A stretch of DNA of 64,000 nt from Triticum aestivum (GCF_018294505.1 NC_057807.1:138538747-138602746), one strand, 5' to 3'. Shown: positions 53,283 through 64,000, counted from the first letter of the stretch. A program made the numbers and translations. Notes: a model not told the origin generated them from the sequence alone.

Positions 53283-54419
53283 AGATGGAGTCTGAATCAG
53301 GAGACGGCTTGGCAGACGGCTTCAGAAGGCGGCGTAGGGCGACGTCGGCTGGTATTGCTTGTCGGGTGGAGCCAATTCGTGCCAAGGCATCTGCTTGCTC
53401 GTTGTCATTTCTTGGCACGTGAAGGAACTCACACCCATCAAAGTATCTGCTGAGTTGCTGTACGAGGAAGCGGTAGCTTGCCATGTTTGCATCCTTGGCG
53501 TCCCAGTCACCTGACGACTGCTGGACCACCAAGTCGGAGTCACCATAACACAGGATCCGGCGAATGCCGAGTTCCTTGGCAAGACGGAGCTCGTGTATGA
53601 GTGTCTGATATTCTGCTATGTTGTTGGAGGCGGCGAAGTGGACTTGCAACACGTATTTGAGCCTGTCGCCCTTGGGAGAGGTGAGGACGACGCGGGCTCC
53701 CAGACCAGTGCGCATTTTTGAACCATCAAAATGCATCCGCCAATGAGTGGAGTCTGGTGCAGGCGGCAAATATTGGGTCTCGGCCCAATCGACGAGGAAG
53801 TCGGCCAGCACTTGTGATTTGATGGCGGTGCGAGGCTGGTAGTATATGGTGTAAGGGGCCAGGTCAATAGCCCACTTGGCCACTCGGTCGGAGGCGTCTC
53901 GGCTCCCAATGATCTCAGCAAGTGAAGCTGTGCAGACGACGGTTATTGGGTGCTCTTGAAAGTAAGGCTTCAGCTTCTTGGCGGCAAAATGCACGCCGTA
54001 ACACATCTTCTGGTAATGGGGGTAGTTTTGCTTGGAGGCGGACAGTACTTCGCTCAAGTAATACACCGGTCTCTGGACCGGCAATGCTCTGTCCTCCTCC
54101 TTGCGCTCTACTACCATGACTACGCTGACAACCCGACTGGTGGCTGCAATGTAGAGGAGCATGGGCTCCTTTTCAGTTAGAGCCGCCAGGATAGGTGGGG
54201 TTGCCAACATCTTCTTGAGTTAGAGAAATGCTTCGTCCGCCTTGTCGTTCCACTCGAAAAAGTGGTCTTCTTCATGAGTTGGTACAGGGGAAGAGCCTTC
54301 TCGCCCAGTCGACTGATGAAACGGCTGACTGACGCTAGGCAGCCGGTGAACTTCTGCATGTCCAGCAGTCGGGTGGGTACTTTCATCATCTCAATTGCCT
54401 TGATCTTAACGGGATTGCA
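53283..54419 (-). pseudogene. RNase H and second RNase H-like module of the Tat element
   Basis: The minus strand reads EPMLLYIAATSRVVSVVMVV, PVYYLSEVLSASKQNYPHYQ and FLVDW (first RNase H), then HWRMHFDGSKMRTGLGARVV, NNIAEYQTLIHELRLAKELG, LCYGDSDLVVQQSSGDW and NEQADALARIGS (second, with the D-E-D set typical of an active RNase H). Two modules in tandem are characteristic of Tat-lineage Gypsy elements. A frame change relative to the RT occurs near 54210, and a stop lies at about 54220. Confidence 0.85.
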
Positions 54420-55175
54420 CTATATGCCGCGCTCTGAGACCAGGAAACCGAGAAGCTGGCCGGCTAGCACTCCAAAGACACATTTCTCCGGGTTGAGCTT
54501 GATCTGGAATTGACACAGGTTCTCAAAGGTTTCCTTGAGATCTTCTAGCAGAGTGCCACGCTTCTCTGTCTTCACCATCACATCATCCATATAGACATGG
54601 GCATTTCCGCCGAGCTGCTTGAGGAGACACTTCTGCATGCAACACTGAAAGGTGGCGCCGGCATTGCGCAAGCCGAACGTCATCATCAGGTAGTAGAAGG
54701 CTCCAAATGGCGTGATGAAGGTGGTCTTCAGCCGATCGGCCGGGTTTAGCTTTATCTGGTGGTAACCTGAGTGTGCATCCAAGAAACTCAACAGCTCGCA
54801 TCCGGCTGTGGAGTCTATCACTTGATCAATCCTTGATAGAGCAAACGGATCTTTGGGGCAGGCCTTGTTAAGGCTTGTATAGTCAATACACATACGCCAC
54901 TGCTTGTTCTTCTTCAGCACTAGGACTGGGTTGGCTAGCCATGCTGGGAAAAACACCTCCATGATAAATCCGGCTGCCAGGAGCCGGGCTATCTCTTCTC
55001 CAACAACTCTTCTCTTCTCCTCTGACAGACGGCGCAAGGGCTGCCTGACCGGCTTGACGTCAGGTCAGACATGTAGCTTGTGCTCGGCGAAATCCGTCGG
55101 AACACCTGGCATGTCTTTGGGAGACCACGCGAAGATGTCCCGATTCTCACGAAGGAAATCGACGAGCTCGCTTTC
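54420..55175 (-). pseudogene. Reverse transcriptase of the Tat element
   Basis: The open stretch 54420-55037 (205 codons) has NPVLVLKKNKQWRMCIDYTS, YHQIKLNPADRLKTTFITPF, FGLRNAGATFQ and the active-site motif VYMDDVMVKT, then LNPEKCVFGVLAGQLLGFLV. It is in the same phase as the gag frame but separated from it by stops near 55176 and 55065 in a connecting segment (ESELVDFLRENRDIFAWSPK). RVT_1-type polymerase. Confidence 0.88.
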
Positions 55176-58088
55176 CTATTTGCTGTCAAGGCCTGTGCCT
55201 ACGACAGCGTGCCTCTCCGGGTGCTCCGGGTCCAAGGGTATTTTCTTTGTTTCCTTGGCCGGTTTGAACGAGCCCTCAACTTCCGACTCCTTGGGGGTGG
55301 GTGACATTTGTGGCTTCTTGCCTGCCAATGCCACCACCCGGTCAAGGAGCCGCTTCTCGGCTGCAATCACGAGGGACTCGGCCAGCTGGCTGCTATCTGT
55401 GGTGCAAGCGACTGACTTCTTGTAGTCTCCAACTACTGTCAGGATCCCCTTGGTACTCGGCATCTTCATCTTGAGGTAGGCGTAGTGGGGGACTGCCATG
55501 AACTTGGCCAGAGCAGGCCGGCCAAGCAGTGCATGGTAGGGGCTCTCAAGGTCCACCACTTCAAACCAAACAGGCTCTCGGCGGAAATGATTCTTGTCTC
55601 CGAAGAGGACATCAATCTGGGTCTTTCTGATTGGCGAGCAGGAAAGGCCAGGAACTATGCCATGGAATACAGTCCGACTGGGGGTGAGCTGCTTTTGCTT
55701 GATTCCCAACTTCTCCATTGTGTCACGGTATAGGATATTGATGCTGCTGCCGCCATCTATCAAGATTCTAGAGAAATGGGCGACTCGCCTCTCTATTGCA
55801 AGGGTTGCTTCTAGGACCAGGGCATATGAACCAGGGGAAGGCATCACTTCCGGGTGGTCGGCCCTGCTCCAACTGATAGGCTTCTCGGACCAATGCATGA
55901 ACTCTGGAGTGTTGAAGGCCACTACTTGCACTTCTTGTTGTTGTTGCCGTCTGCTGCGTCTGTCATCGGCCACGCTGGTGAACACAACATAGGCTCTGTG
56001 TTCCTCTGGGTACTCGTCTTGTATGGCACCGACTGGTCGGGCCGCCGGCTGCTGGGGCTGAGGAGGCGACGGTCCGGCAGGCGGAGGAGGTAGGAGTCCA
56101 TCTCCCTTGGTGATTCTGGTGAGCCAGTGACACTTTCGAGTGGTGTGGTTGGATGGCTTCGCATCACTATGGAACTTGCAGGGTGAATCTAAGGTTTGCT
56201 CGTAAGAGAAAGCAGGCAACCAATTGGACTTGCTGCCCTTCTGCCGCTTGGGCGCCGGCTGCCCTTCTGGCTGCTGATCCTCGACCGTCGCCACCTGCCG
56301 GCTAGTGGAAGCCGGCTGGGTGGCCTTCCGCTTGTTATCACCTGGTTGCTGTCGTCGACTGGTGTCACCAACTGGAGTCCGAGGGGCCTGAGGTGCCACC
56401 TTGCCGGACGCATCAACCAGAATTTCCGCCTTCATGGAGGAGTCGGCCGTGGCGTGCTTGTCAGCGATGACCAGCAGCTCATCGAGGGTCTCGGGCTCGT
56501 CACAGAGGAGTCGATGCTTAAGGAGGGTGCCCTCTCGGCACCCGGTGGTGAAGTACTCGATCGCCTGCACCTCGTGCACGCCTTCGAAGGAATTGCGTAG
56601 CTCGGTCCAGCGCATGAGGTAGTCGCGAGTCGACTCTGTGGTCCCTTGGACGCACAAGGAGAGCTGTCGGGGCTTGGGAGCCCGCTTGTAGGTGTTGGTG
56701 AAGTTGCGTATGAAGGCCTCGGTGAAATCAACCCAGCTGTTGATGCTGCGGGGCTTCAGGCTGTTGAGCCATGTTCGGGCAGTGCCCTGAAGCATGAGCG
56801 GGACGTATTTCACGGCAACGCGCTTGTTGCCGTTTGCTATACTGACGGCCGTGGAGTAATCGACCAGCCAGTCTTCCGGCTTCACGGAGCCGGTGTACTT
56901 GGGCGTGTCTCGAGGGAGGGTGAACCCCTTGGGGAAGGGCTCATCTTGGATTCGGGGGCCGAAACAGGGCGGGCCCAGCGCGTCATCTTCTTCAAGTGCC
57001 AGGGATCGGTTGAGATGATCGATCCGATGGTGAGCATCATTCTCTCCGACTCCCTCTCGACGGCCAAGGCGGTCACCGAGTGTCGGATGCATGACAGGAG
57101 GCGGAGTGGGGTACCTCGCTCCACGAGGCGGGGCAGGTGGCTGGTCGCCTCGCCGCTCTACTGCGCGAGGGCGGCCGTCCTCGTCCCCCACGATGGAGAG
57201 GCACGTCCGGCTGCGGCTGGCAGCCGGCTCATTGCCCTTTCCTCCGCGGGCGCCACTAGTCGGCGTCCGGGAAGTCGCCCAATGATCTTGGCGTGGGGGC
57301 GACTCGTTGTTTCGTCGGGCTGGGACTTCAGCGCGGCAGGCGGCCTCGTGCTACACGGCAGCCGCGTCTAGGAGCTGCTGGACTTGCTCCGTCATGTGGC
57401 GGCGCTCGTCGCCATCGTATTTGTCCAGCTCATCCGTTACCGCCTGGGCGGCCCGGATGTTCTCTACAGGCATGGCATAGACGGGGCGCTCTGCCCCGAA
57501 CATGCTGGCGATGGTCGCGCCACGCTGCCGAACTGTACCGAGGCGACTAGGCCTCTCAGGAGCCGGCGTGCCGCCTACGGCCCGGTCCATCTCGCGCCGG
57601 TAGGCGTCCGAAAGCCGGCGCATGCTGGCCAGGCGGCCAGCATTTTCGAGAAGCTGCAGGCGGCGTGCCTCCAGCGCCTCAGCGTCCCCGCCCTCGGGAA
57701 TGGGCGCCGCGAGGTCGCGCAGAGTGGCGTCGAGGGGATCTTGAGCATGCCCGTCCGAGCGCTGTCCACTGTCGATGACGAGTACCTCCGTGATGGTGCT
57801 CCCACCACTGTACTCGCGAGGAGGCAGCTCGTCATAGACCACCACGTTGGTGGGGAACGCGTCGAGCGATGCCGTGTCGGAGTCGACGATCATCGGATCG
57901 GTTGAGCCGACAGACTCCAGGTCCATAGCAGGCTCGCTGGTGACATAGAGCTGGTCAAGGAGGCTGACAAGGCGGCTCTCCGGGCAGCTAGTGCCCGCGT
58001 CGGAGGCCGGCTCGTCAGAGAGGTCGATCCCGCCGACAAGGTCAGCGAGGCAGCTCGTCGCGCAGGCGATCTCCGCGCCATGCAGCAC
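55176..58088 (-). pseudogene. gag-protease frame of the Tat element, one premature stop
   Basis: A single phase runs from ATG at 58088 to 55176 with one TAG at 57351-57353. The N-terminal 245 codons are Glu/Asp- and Arg-rich (EALEARRLQLLENAGRLASM) and precede the gag core (PKYTGSVKPEDWLVDYSTAV, VPLMLQGTARTWLNSL, DFTEAFIRNFTNTYKR). A Pro/Gln-rich linker and a CKFHSDAKPSNHTTRKCHWL zinc-binding-like motif follow. The protease has ILIDGGSSINILY, with DGGSS where retroviral-type proteases have DTG/DSG. Apart from the stop it is well preserved for 970 codons. Confidence 0.88.
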
Positions 58089-58188
58089 GTCAGGGCTGAC
58101 GCCGTTGGGCGTGTTGGGCTAGCTTCGCTCGCCAGGAAGGAACAGGGTTCCCGTCTAGAGCAGATCTTCGGGAGACGGTGCACCTCGC

Positions 58189-58205
58189 CCCCACGGTGGG
58201 CGCCA
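58189..58205 (-). other. Primer binding site of the Tat element
   Basis: On the minus strand TGGCGCCCACCGTGGGG starts 2 bp after the 5' LTR. TGG pairs with the tRNA CCA end. The tRNA species was not determined. Confidence 0.75.
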
Positions 58206-58207
58206 AA

Positions 58208-59219
58208 TGTTGGGGGTTGGGTGCGACATATGCCAATGGATGGCTTATCATGGTGGGGGCGAGTAGAACGTCACTGGTGCCTAGAAGCGGGATAAGGCGT
58301 AGACACGTACGCCGACAAACTTTACCCAGGTTGGGGGCTCTCCGTGGAGATAATACCCCTACTCCTGCTCTGCGGGGTCTCCGCATGATCACTAAGGCAC
58401 TAGTGCTACAAGTCGCTCCTTGAGCTGTGTCTAGAGGTAGGAGAAGGCAAGGCTAGCTCTTCCCTGCCCTAGGTACCTGGCTACTTCTATCAGGGTTGGA
58501 ACCGTTTGCATGGGTGGCCTGGGGGGTTTATATAGGCCAACCCCCCAGGGGTACAATGGTAATTCGTCCGAGTGCTGGGCCCGGCTGTCGATGTCTCCAG
58601 CCTCCGGCTTCTCCATCGACCACTGGGGCCCGCCGCCTGGTTGGCCCTGCCGTCTTGTTGGTGGCTGCTTACTGTAGCCATGTCGTTGGTGACGGGGGCT
58701 TGGTCATCTTAGTGTGGCTACAGTCCCGCCACCTGGTGGGAGGCCACTGTAGCCACACCTGGTCTTATCAGCTTAATGGCGTGCTTGCCTCGGGGCAAGG
58801 GACGACCGCCTGCTGGAGGCCGGCCCCTCCCGAATCCGTCAGGGGAGATATGGCACAGTGCCCCATCGTGCGGAGATCTCCGTCTGTACAGAGCACTGTA
58901 GCCACGCCCGTGTCGAGCGTTGGAGGCGACGTGCTTCACTGTAGCCATGCTCTAACTTGTACTCTCGATGGGGGCTCGGCTGCACCGTTGCGTGAGGTGG
59001 CCGCCTGCTCGTTGCCGCCCTCTCTGGAGGGCGGCCGTCAGGAGCTGGTCACTCGGAGCGCCGTAGACTTGGATCGGCCGCCCTTTGGTAGCCGGCCGCT
59101 GAGCCAGTCGGCACCAGAGGGTGGAGCTTCAGCTTGGGGTGCAGCAAGGCAGAGCGGGCCCAAAGTCTTGATAAATCCAGGTACTCGGGTGAGCCTACCC
59201 GTGGCCCATTACTCCGACA
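58208..59219 (-). repeat. Tat element 5' LTR (right copy)
   Basis: 1012 bp, from TGTTGGGGGTTGGG to ATTACTCCGACA on the + strand. It lacks about 113 bp present in the left LTR (junction ccgtc/agggg near 58840). The minus-strand TATA (TATATAAA) is at 58527-58534. Confidence 0.9.
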
Positions 59220-60560
59220 CACACTCTCGTCATGTAGTCGCACATGACGGCCACAGAGTTGCACAATCCTGTCGGCGTAGTCGCACACGCACGACTACGA
59301 AGGTGCACATTCTCGTCCGCATGCATAGTGGCTCACGCACGACTGCGGCGGTTGCACACGCGTGGTGGCATAGTCGCACACGTAGGACCACAGAGTTGCA
59401 CGCTCTCGTTGGCATAATAGCTGACCCAGAGCCGCGTAGTTGCACACTCTCGTTGGCATAGCCGCACATTCGCGGTCGCTGAGTTGCATACTCTCGCCGC
59501 ATAATCGCACGTGACAGTCACATAGTCGCACATACACGACTGCGGAGATGCACACTCTCATTCACATAGCAGCTCACGCACAAGTGCAACGGTTGCACAC
59601 ACGCCATGGCATAGTTGCACAATCAAGGCTGCATGAGTTGCACATGCGCGACATCATAGTTGCATACGCACATCCACAGAGTTGTATGCTATTGTTGGCA
59701 TAGTTGGTTGGGGTAACAGATAAAAAATTGCACAACGACTGCTAGGCAGTTGGTATGAGCAGCAAACGAAGTTGTACATCTCACTAGCAGGGTAGGACAA
59801 GGACACCAACATCTCACAGGCAGCAAACGAAGTTGCACTACTCGTGTATGTATAGTTTTTCACTGCTTGCACACCCTGCCCCATTTACCCTGTCAACAAT
59901 ATATGCAAGTTAGTTTGTTGTTCCAACCAACTACCTAGTAGTCGATGTGCAACTCCTTCCCCTACCTACGTGTGGATGTGTACTTTCAGTTGGCGGGGAC
60001 AACAGACAAAGTTGCACATTGTCTGCTAGGCAGTTGGCTGGGGCAACAAGTCAAGTTGCACATCTCAGGCAGGGATAGTTTGATGGTGAAAACTCACATT
60101 CATGAGGGTAATAAGAGTTGCATATGGACAGGGAGCTAAAGTTGCACATCTCACTAGCACATGTGGCTTGTATGGGGGTGCTGGCAATGAAAACTACACA
60201 CCCATAGGGGTACGGGGAAAGTTGCACATCACCCTTAGGAAGTTGACCAGGGTAGCATCCGAAGTTGCACATCCACTGCTAGCAGTTGGCCGAGATAGCA
60301 AACAATGAAAACTGTACATCAACGGACAAGGGGGGTTGCACATCAACTAGTAGGTAGTTGGCTTGGGCAACAAACAAAGTTGCACATCTCAGTGTTAGGG
60401 GGTAGTTTGGGGTGGAGGTTTCTATCAATGAAAACTGCACATCCACGGGTAGTGTGAAAGTTGTACATTGGCTCTCAAGTAGTTGCACATCAACTATTAC
60501 ACGGTTGCGCCAAACGGGGAGTAAATTGCACACACAAAATTTCATCGAAACATACCCATG
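59220..60560. repeat. Degenerate GTTGCACAC/GTTGCACATC tandem repeat, right part
   Basis: It continues the array cut at 33377. 59220-59700 repeats GAGTTGCACACTCTCGTYGG and CATAGTCGCACAC. From 59700 the unit changes to AAGTTGCACATCTCACTAGC with GGTAGTTGGCTGGGGYAACA. More than 25 GTTGCACA-type cores are visible. Short frames inside are repeats, not genes. Confidence 0.75.
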
Positions 60561-62038
60561 CAGGATCTTGTTTCGAAGAGCAACATAGCATCGCCACTCG
60601 CACCAAGCCACGATTGCCTCAGCGCCTTGCCCTAGCCGCTGATTATCCTCGAGGCTTCTTTGTGCTCACCATGCTCTACCACCGCTCGCTCGGCCACGAT
60701 GTCCTTGCTGGCCACCACACGGAGCCACTCCCGCTCGACCTCCACGTCCGGCTCTACCTCCGGCGCCTCCACCGGTCTTTTCACCACCACGTCCTTGCCT
60801 GGAACATCCACTGACTACTCGGTCGCGATGTCGCGGTATGTGCAGCTCACCATCATCAGGGGCATGACGTTGTCCGTGGCACCGACCGTTGGCACATCCA
60901 CCGAAAGCAGGAAGCGCCTCTCCTTGTTGGCATAGAGCTCGCCGACGTCCACTGTGGCAGTGCACCCGTCAGAGTCAACGCGTCTCTTGTAGCGTCCTGA
61001 CTTGATGGACCGAGCGCGAACGCCAGGACACACGCACTCGACAGCGATACGCGCCTCCTACACGGCGACCGACAGAAGCCAACAGATGCACTGCGCAAAA
61101 GAGTCCTGGATGACAGCCTTGTTCTCGATGAAGGAGAAGGTGCCGCCGATGGCCTCTGTGATGGTGTGCATTGCCGCCGAGTCGTGGTCGGTGCCGAAGC
61201 CGAACGTGTGGATCGGTGGCGAGGGACCGTCGCCCGTGCGGATCAGTGAAGGTGGCACGAGTACGCTGTAGTCGGTTGCCACATCGTGGAAGGAACCCAT
61301 ATGCGGTAGTGTGTGGTTGTCTTGGCTGTTGGAGAGCAGGATGACGCCGGTCATGGCGACCGTCGATCACCTTCACGGACTCGCGGAGACCCTCTTTGAT
61401 GTTCGTCCCGCCACTGGTGACCAGGGACTCCACGGTGCGCCCGGACGAGGACTTCCCAGCACCAGACGTGTGTGTGAGGCGGGTGAGGTGACGCGCTGTG
61501 CCCGAGAAAGACACGAGAATGAGGCGGTCATGGGGGCCGAGCTTGTCGACCAAGAAACCCATGGCCTGCTTAAGCAACGCAATCTTGTGGTCAACCATGC
61601 TCCCGTTGACGTCGAGCACCATCACGAGATCTAAGGGGGCGCGCGCCGCCTTGGCCACAGCTGGAGCCAGCGCGGGAGCCTTGGTGTGCACGAGCACCAT
61701 GAAGCCGTCGCAGCCGGCGTCCTTGGCGATGGTGGGGTACTCGCAATGCGCCTTGATCAACATCACCCTACCGCTAGCTATCGTCTCGGTGGCGGCTACG
61801 CCGACGTCTGCGGGTTGCAGTTTGAGAGGCTCGTCATCGTCGAAGAGCAGCTCATGTGTGGGCTCCACACTCGGGACATCGCGCCACAGTGTGAAGAAGA
61901 CCGGGCAGGAGCCCTGGCGGTCGACACAGCGGAGGCGGAGCTGTGGGAGCACTCAGCCGTGAAGGTGCCGTGGTCACAGCCCAAATCGCCTTGACAGATG
62001 GCGCACCTCATCTCCTTGGGTTCAACCATCCAAACCAT
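60560..62038 (-). pseudogene. RING-VWA (WAV3-like) protein, broken
   Basis: On the minus strand MVWMVEPKEMRCAICQGDLG opens a RING-type zinc finger (CxxC and ECSH visible). After a frameshift near 61945 the frame continues LRLRCVDRQG, an acidic segment, and a von Willebrand A domain (LDLVMVLDVNGSMVDHKIAL, GPHDRLILVSFSGTARHL, VTSGGTNIKEGLRESVKVID). Its metal-binding motif is DVNGS instead of DxSxS. A second shift near 61345 leads to GVILLSNSQDNHT and HTFGFGTDHDSAAMHTITEA. The following frame (IKSGRYKRRVDSDGCTATVD, LYANKERRFLLSVDVP) resembles the downstream inter-domain, with stops near 60817 and 60640. Plants use RING-VWA proteins as E3 ubiquitin ligases; this copy cannot be functional as it stands. 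Confidence 0.8.
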
Positions 62039-62454
62039 ATCGGATTCTCCTTCTCTCTTTTCGATGAAAGAAAAGAACTTTTTTCATGCATAGTAGTGGG
62101 ATTGCAGAAAAGCTCTGAGATTTAACACCATCGGATCATGGGAAATTGTAAGCATTATCCCTAACTATACTGGATTAATTAGTTGTAATCCCTGACTACA
62201 AGTGTGTATATTGGGATAGAGATCAACTAGTAGGATTCCATCATCCTTGGGTTCGTGAGCAAGCAAATGTTAGAACCCGTCATTATTGGAAAAAATATGG
62301 AGATTATAAGATTTGTTGCACATGGATGTTTTTGTTTTGTTTTGAGAATGGGCGACGCTACGCGTCAACCGACAGATTTTTTAAAAGAATTGCCGCCTTC
62401 ACAGTCATTTGATCTGGGGCTATTCAGTGGCTTAAAGGATCGAGAAGAGGTGTC
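62039..62454. other. No feature seen
   Basis: AT-rich intergenic DNA upstream of the RING-VWA pseudogene start. A possible promoter region of that gene, but no clear TATA box or motif was identified. Confidence 0.4.
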
Positions 62455-64000
62455 TAGAGGGGGGTGATTAGACCCTCAACAAACAAAGTTGACAGTTTTT
62501 AAGTTTTTCAAGTTGAGGTGGTAGATTAACACTATTTCAAGCATACACAATACAATTCAAGCAAGCATGCAAAGAATATATGAGCAGCGAAAAGTAAAGC
62601 ATGCAATTTGCAAGAAAGTAAAGAGATGGGATTGGAGTGTGCAAATGCAATTGGAGACACGGAGATTTTTGGCGTTGTTCTGATAGGTGGTGCTATCATA
62701 CATCCACGTTGATGGAGGCTTCAACCCACGAAGTGTAACGGTTGCGCGAGTCCACAGAGGGCTCCACCCACGAAGGGTCCATGAAGAAGCAACCTTGTCT
62801 ATCCCACCATGGATGTCTCCCACGAAGGACTTGCCTCACTAGGGTAGATCTTCACGAAGTAGGTGATCTCCTTGCCCTTACAAACTTCTTGGTTCAACTC
62901 CACAATCTTGACGGAGACTCCCAAGTGACACCTAACCAATCTAGGAGACACCACTCTCCAAAAGGTAATAGATGGTGTGTTGATGATGAACTCCTTGCTC
63001 TTGTGCTTCAAATGATAGTCTCCCCAACACTCAACTCTCTCTCTCACACAGATTTGGCTATGGTGGAAAGATGATTTGAGTGGAAAGCAACTAGGGGAAG
63101 GCTAGAGATCAAGATTCTTGTGGTTGGATTGGAATATCTTGGTCTCAACACATGAGTAGGTGGTCCTCTCTCAGAAAATGAATGCTGGAAGTGTAGGCAC
63201 GTTCTGATGGCTCTACTCATGAATGAAGAGTGGGTGGAGGGGTATATATAGCCTCCACACAAAATCTAGCCGCTACACACAGATTCCCAATTTCGGTGGG
63301 ACCGAATCATAAAACCCGGTCAGACCGATTCAGGTCAAAATGTGAACGTTAGAGTTTTCGGTGGGACCAACAAGGTCAACTCAATGGGACCGATGTGCAG
63401 GGGTTAGGGTAAAACCTCAACTCGGTTTGACCAATTACTCAAACTCGGTGAGACCAATTTTGGTAATAGATCACAAACAATTTGCAAGCCCATCTCGATG
63501 AGACCGAGATCCCATCGGTGAGATCGAAGTGACTAGGGTTTGGCAGTGGCTATATTAGATGAAACTCGGTGGCACCGGATAGACAAAATCGGTGGGGCCG
63601 AGTTTGACATTTAGGTTTAGGACATATGTGGATGTGAGAAAGTGACTGAGGGTTTTGGAGCATATCACTAAGGACTTTGAGCAAGCAAGCCATTAAGCAA
63701 AACCTCATCCCCTTTTAATAGTATTGGCTTTCCTATGGACTCAATGTGATCTTGGACCACTAAAATGAAAATGTAGAGTCTTGAGCTTGTTGCCAATATG
63801 TGTCCTTAGCATTTTGAAGGGGGTCCACATCCTCTTGTCCATGTCCATGCCACTCCAATGTTGAACTTATCTGAAATACACTAGGTAGAAATATTAGTCC
63901 TACAAGAGATATGTTGACATTAATTACCAAAATCACCCAGGGAGCAATTGTGCTTTTAGTGGCCCGTCCCTTTTACTCACCAATGCAACAAATGTAGTGT
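62455..64000. repeat. Unclassified interspersed repeat with TCGGTGGGACCGA motifs, cut by the window edge
   Basis: It begins near GTGTCTAGAGGGGGGTGATTAG, followed by distinctive text (ACCCACGAAGTGTAACGGTT, CTCCACCCACGAAGGGTCC, tatatatagcctccacac). From 63290 to 63600 there are about ten degenerate copies of TCGGTGRGACCGA. The style (TATA box tatatata at 63242-63249, repeat-like, non-coding) suits part of an LTR retrotransposon common in Triticeae, but I cannot name it or give its ends. Short open frames here are not supported as genes. Confidence 0.5.

Larger units (their letters stand above)
33378..59219 (-). mobile_element. Tat-type Gypsy retrotransposon with antisense gene, split by Angela and CACTA insertions
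   Basis: A large Gypsy element on the minus strand with direct LTRs at both ends (33378-34502 and 58208-59219) and the 5-bp duplication CACAC (33373-33377 and 59220-59224). The minus-strand order is 5' LTR, PBS, gag, protease, RT, RNase H, second RNase H-like module, integrase, then a non-pol 3' region carrying a + strand gene, then 3' LTR. The second RNase H and the long 3' region with an antisense gene mark the Tat lineage. Nested elements account for 8644 + 3120 bp plus duplicated targets, leaving about 14.07 kb. All frames carry stops. Confidence 0.9.

Noticed and set aside
56646..57371. 241-codon + strand frame opposite Tat gag
   Set aside because: It is an antisense shadow; the minus-strand frame has the gag and protease motifs.
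1..64000. tRNA, rRNA, CRISPR arrays or bacterial operons
   Set aside because: No cloverleaf-like or rRNA-like sequence and no regularly spaced identical repeats with unique spacers were recognised by eye. The sequence is plant nuclear DNA.

Overview
This window reads as intergenic chromosome from a large-genome grass of the wheat/barley tribe (Triticeae). The basis is the Angela/BARE-1/WIS-type Copia LTRs (starting TGTTGGAAATATGCC, ending CCCCAACA, about 1.75 kb), which occur three times, together with Triticeae-style nested Gypsy, CACTA, LINE and Mutator-like insertions. Organism and family names come from remembered family features, not from a database search. There is no sign of bacterial genes, rRNA, tRNA or CRISPR.

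Left part, 1-14124: a decayed Angela-type Copia element on the + strand (5' LTR outside the window, 3' LTR 12371-14124). It was split at 2341/9856 by a 7.5 kb LTR element (2342-9855; TSD ATGGC) that has Gypsy-type features but no visible gag-pol. Middle part, 14125-33377: the low-copy portion. It holds a candidate small secreted cysteine-rich peptide gene (15055-15240, with TATA box and AATAAA), two Helitron-like 3' ends, a Mutator-type foldback element with a perfect 9-bp TSD, degenerate tandem repeats, a small spliced gene remnant (19830-20113), an AP2/ERF-like pseudogene (24692-25257), a 5'-truncated LINE with a 15-bp TSD (27840-30045) and an Angela solo LTR with TSD CGTAG (31291-33011).

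Right part, 33378-59219: one Gypsy element of the Tat type on the - strand (TSD CACAC), carrying gag, protease, RT, two RNase H-like modules and integrase. In its 3' half, on the opposite strand, it carries an intron-containing gene with its own TATA box that encodes a 'putative gypsy type transposon' (Transposase_28-like) protein. Two later insertions split this element: an Angela copy (37961-46604, TSD GAAGC) inside an exon of the antisense gene, and a 3.1 kb CACTA transposon (48977-52096, TSD TAC) inside the end of the pol reading frame. Without them and their duplicated target sites the Tat element is about 14.1 kb. It landed in a degenerate GTTGCACAC repeat that continues on both sides (33012-33377 and 59220-60560). 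Beyond that are a RING-VWA pseudogene (60560-62038, - strand) and an unclassified interspersed repeat running off the window edge.

Relative ages from LTR pairs, counted by eye: Tat roughly 4-5% diverged, the non-autonomous element about 3%, the inner Angela copy about 0.8%. Almost every protein-coding stretch is broken. The best candidates for an intact host gene are the small secreted peptide and, less surely, the 19.8-20.1 kb gene remnant.
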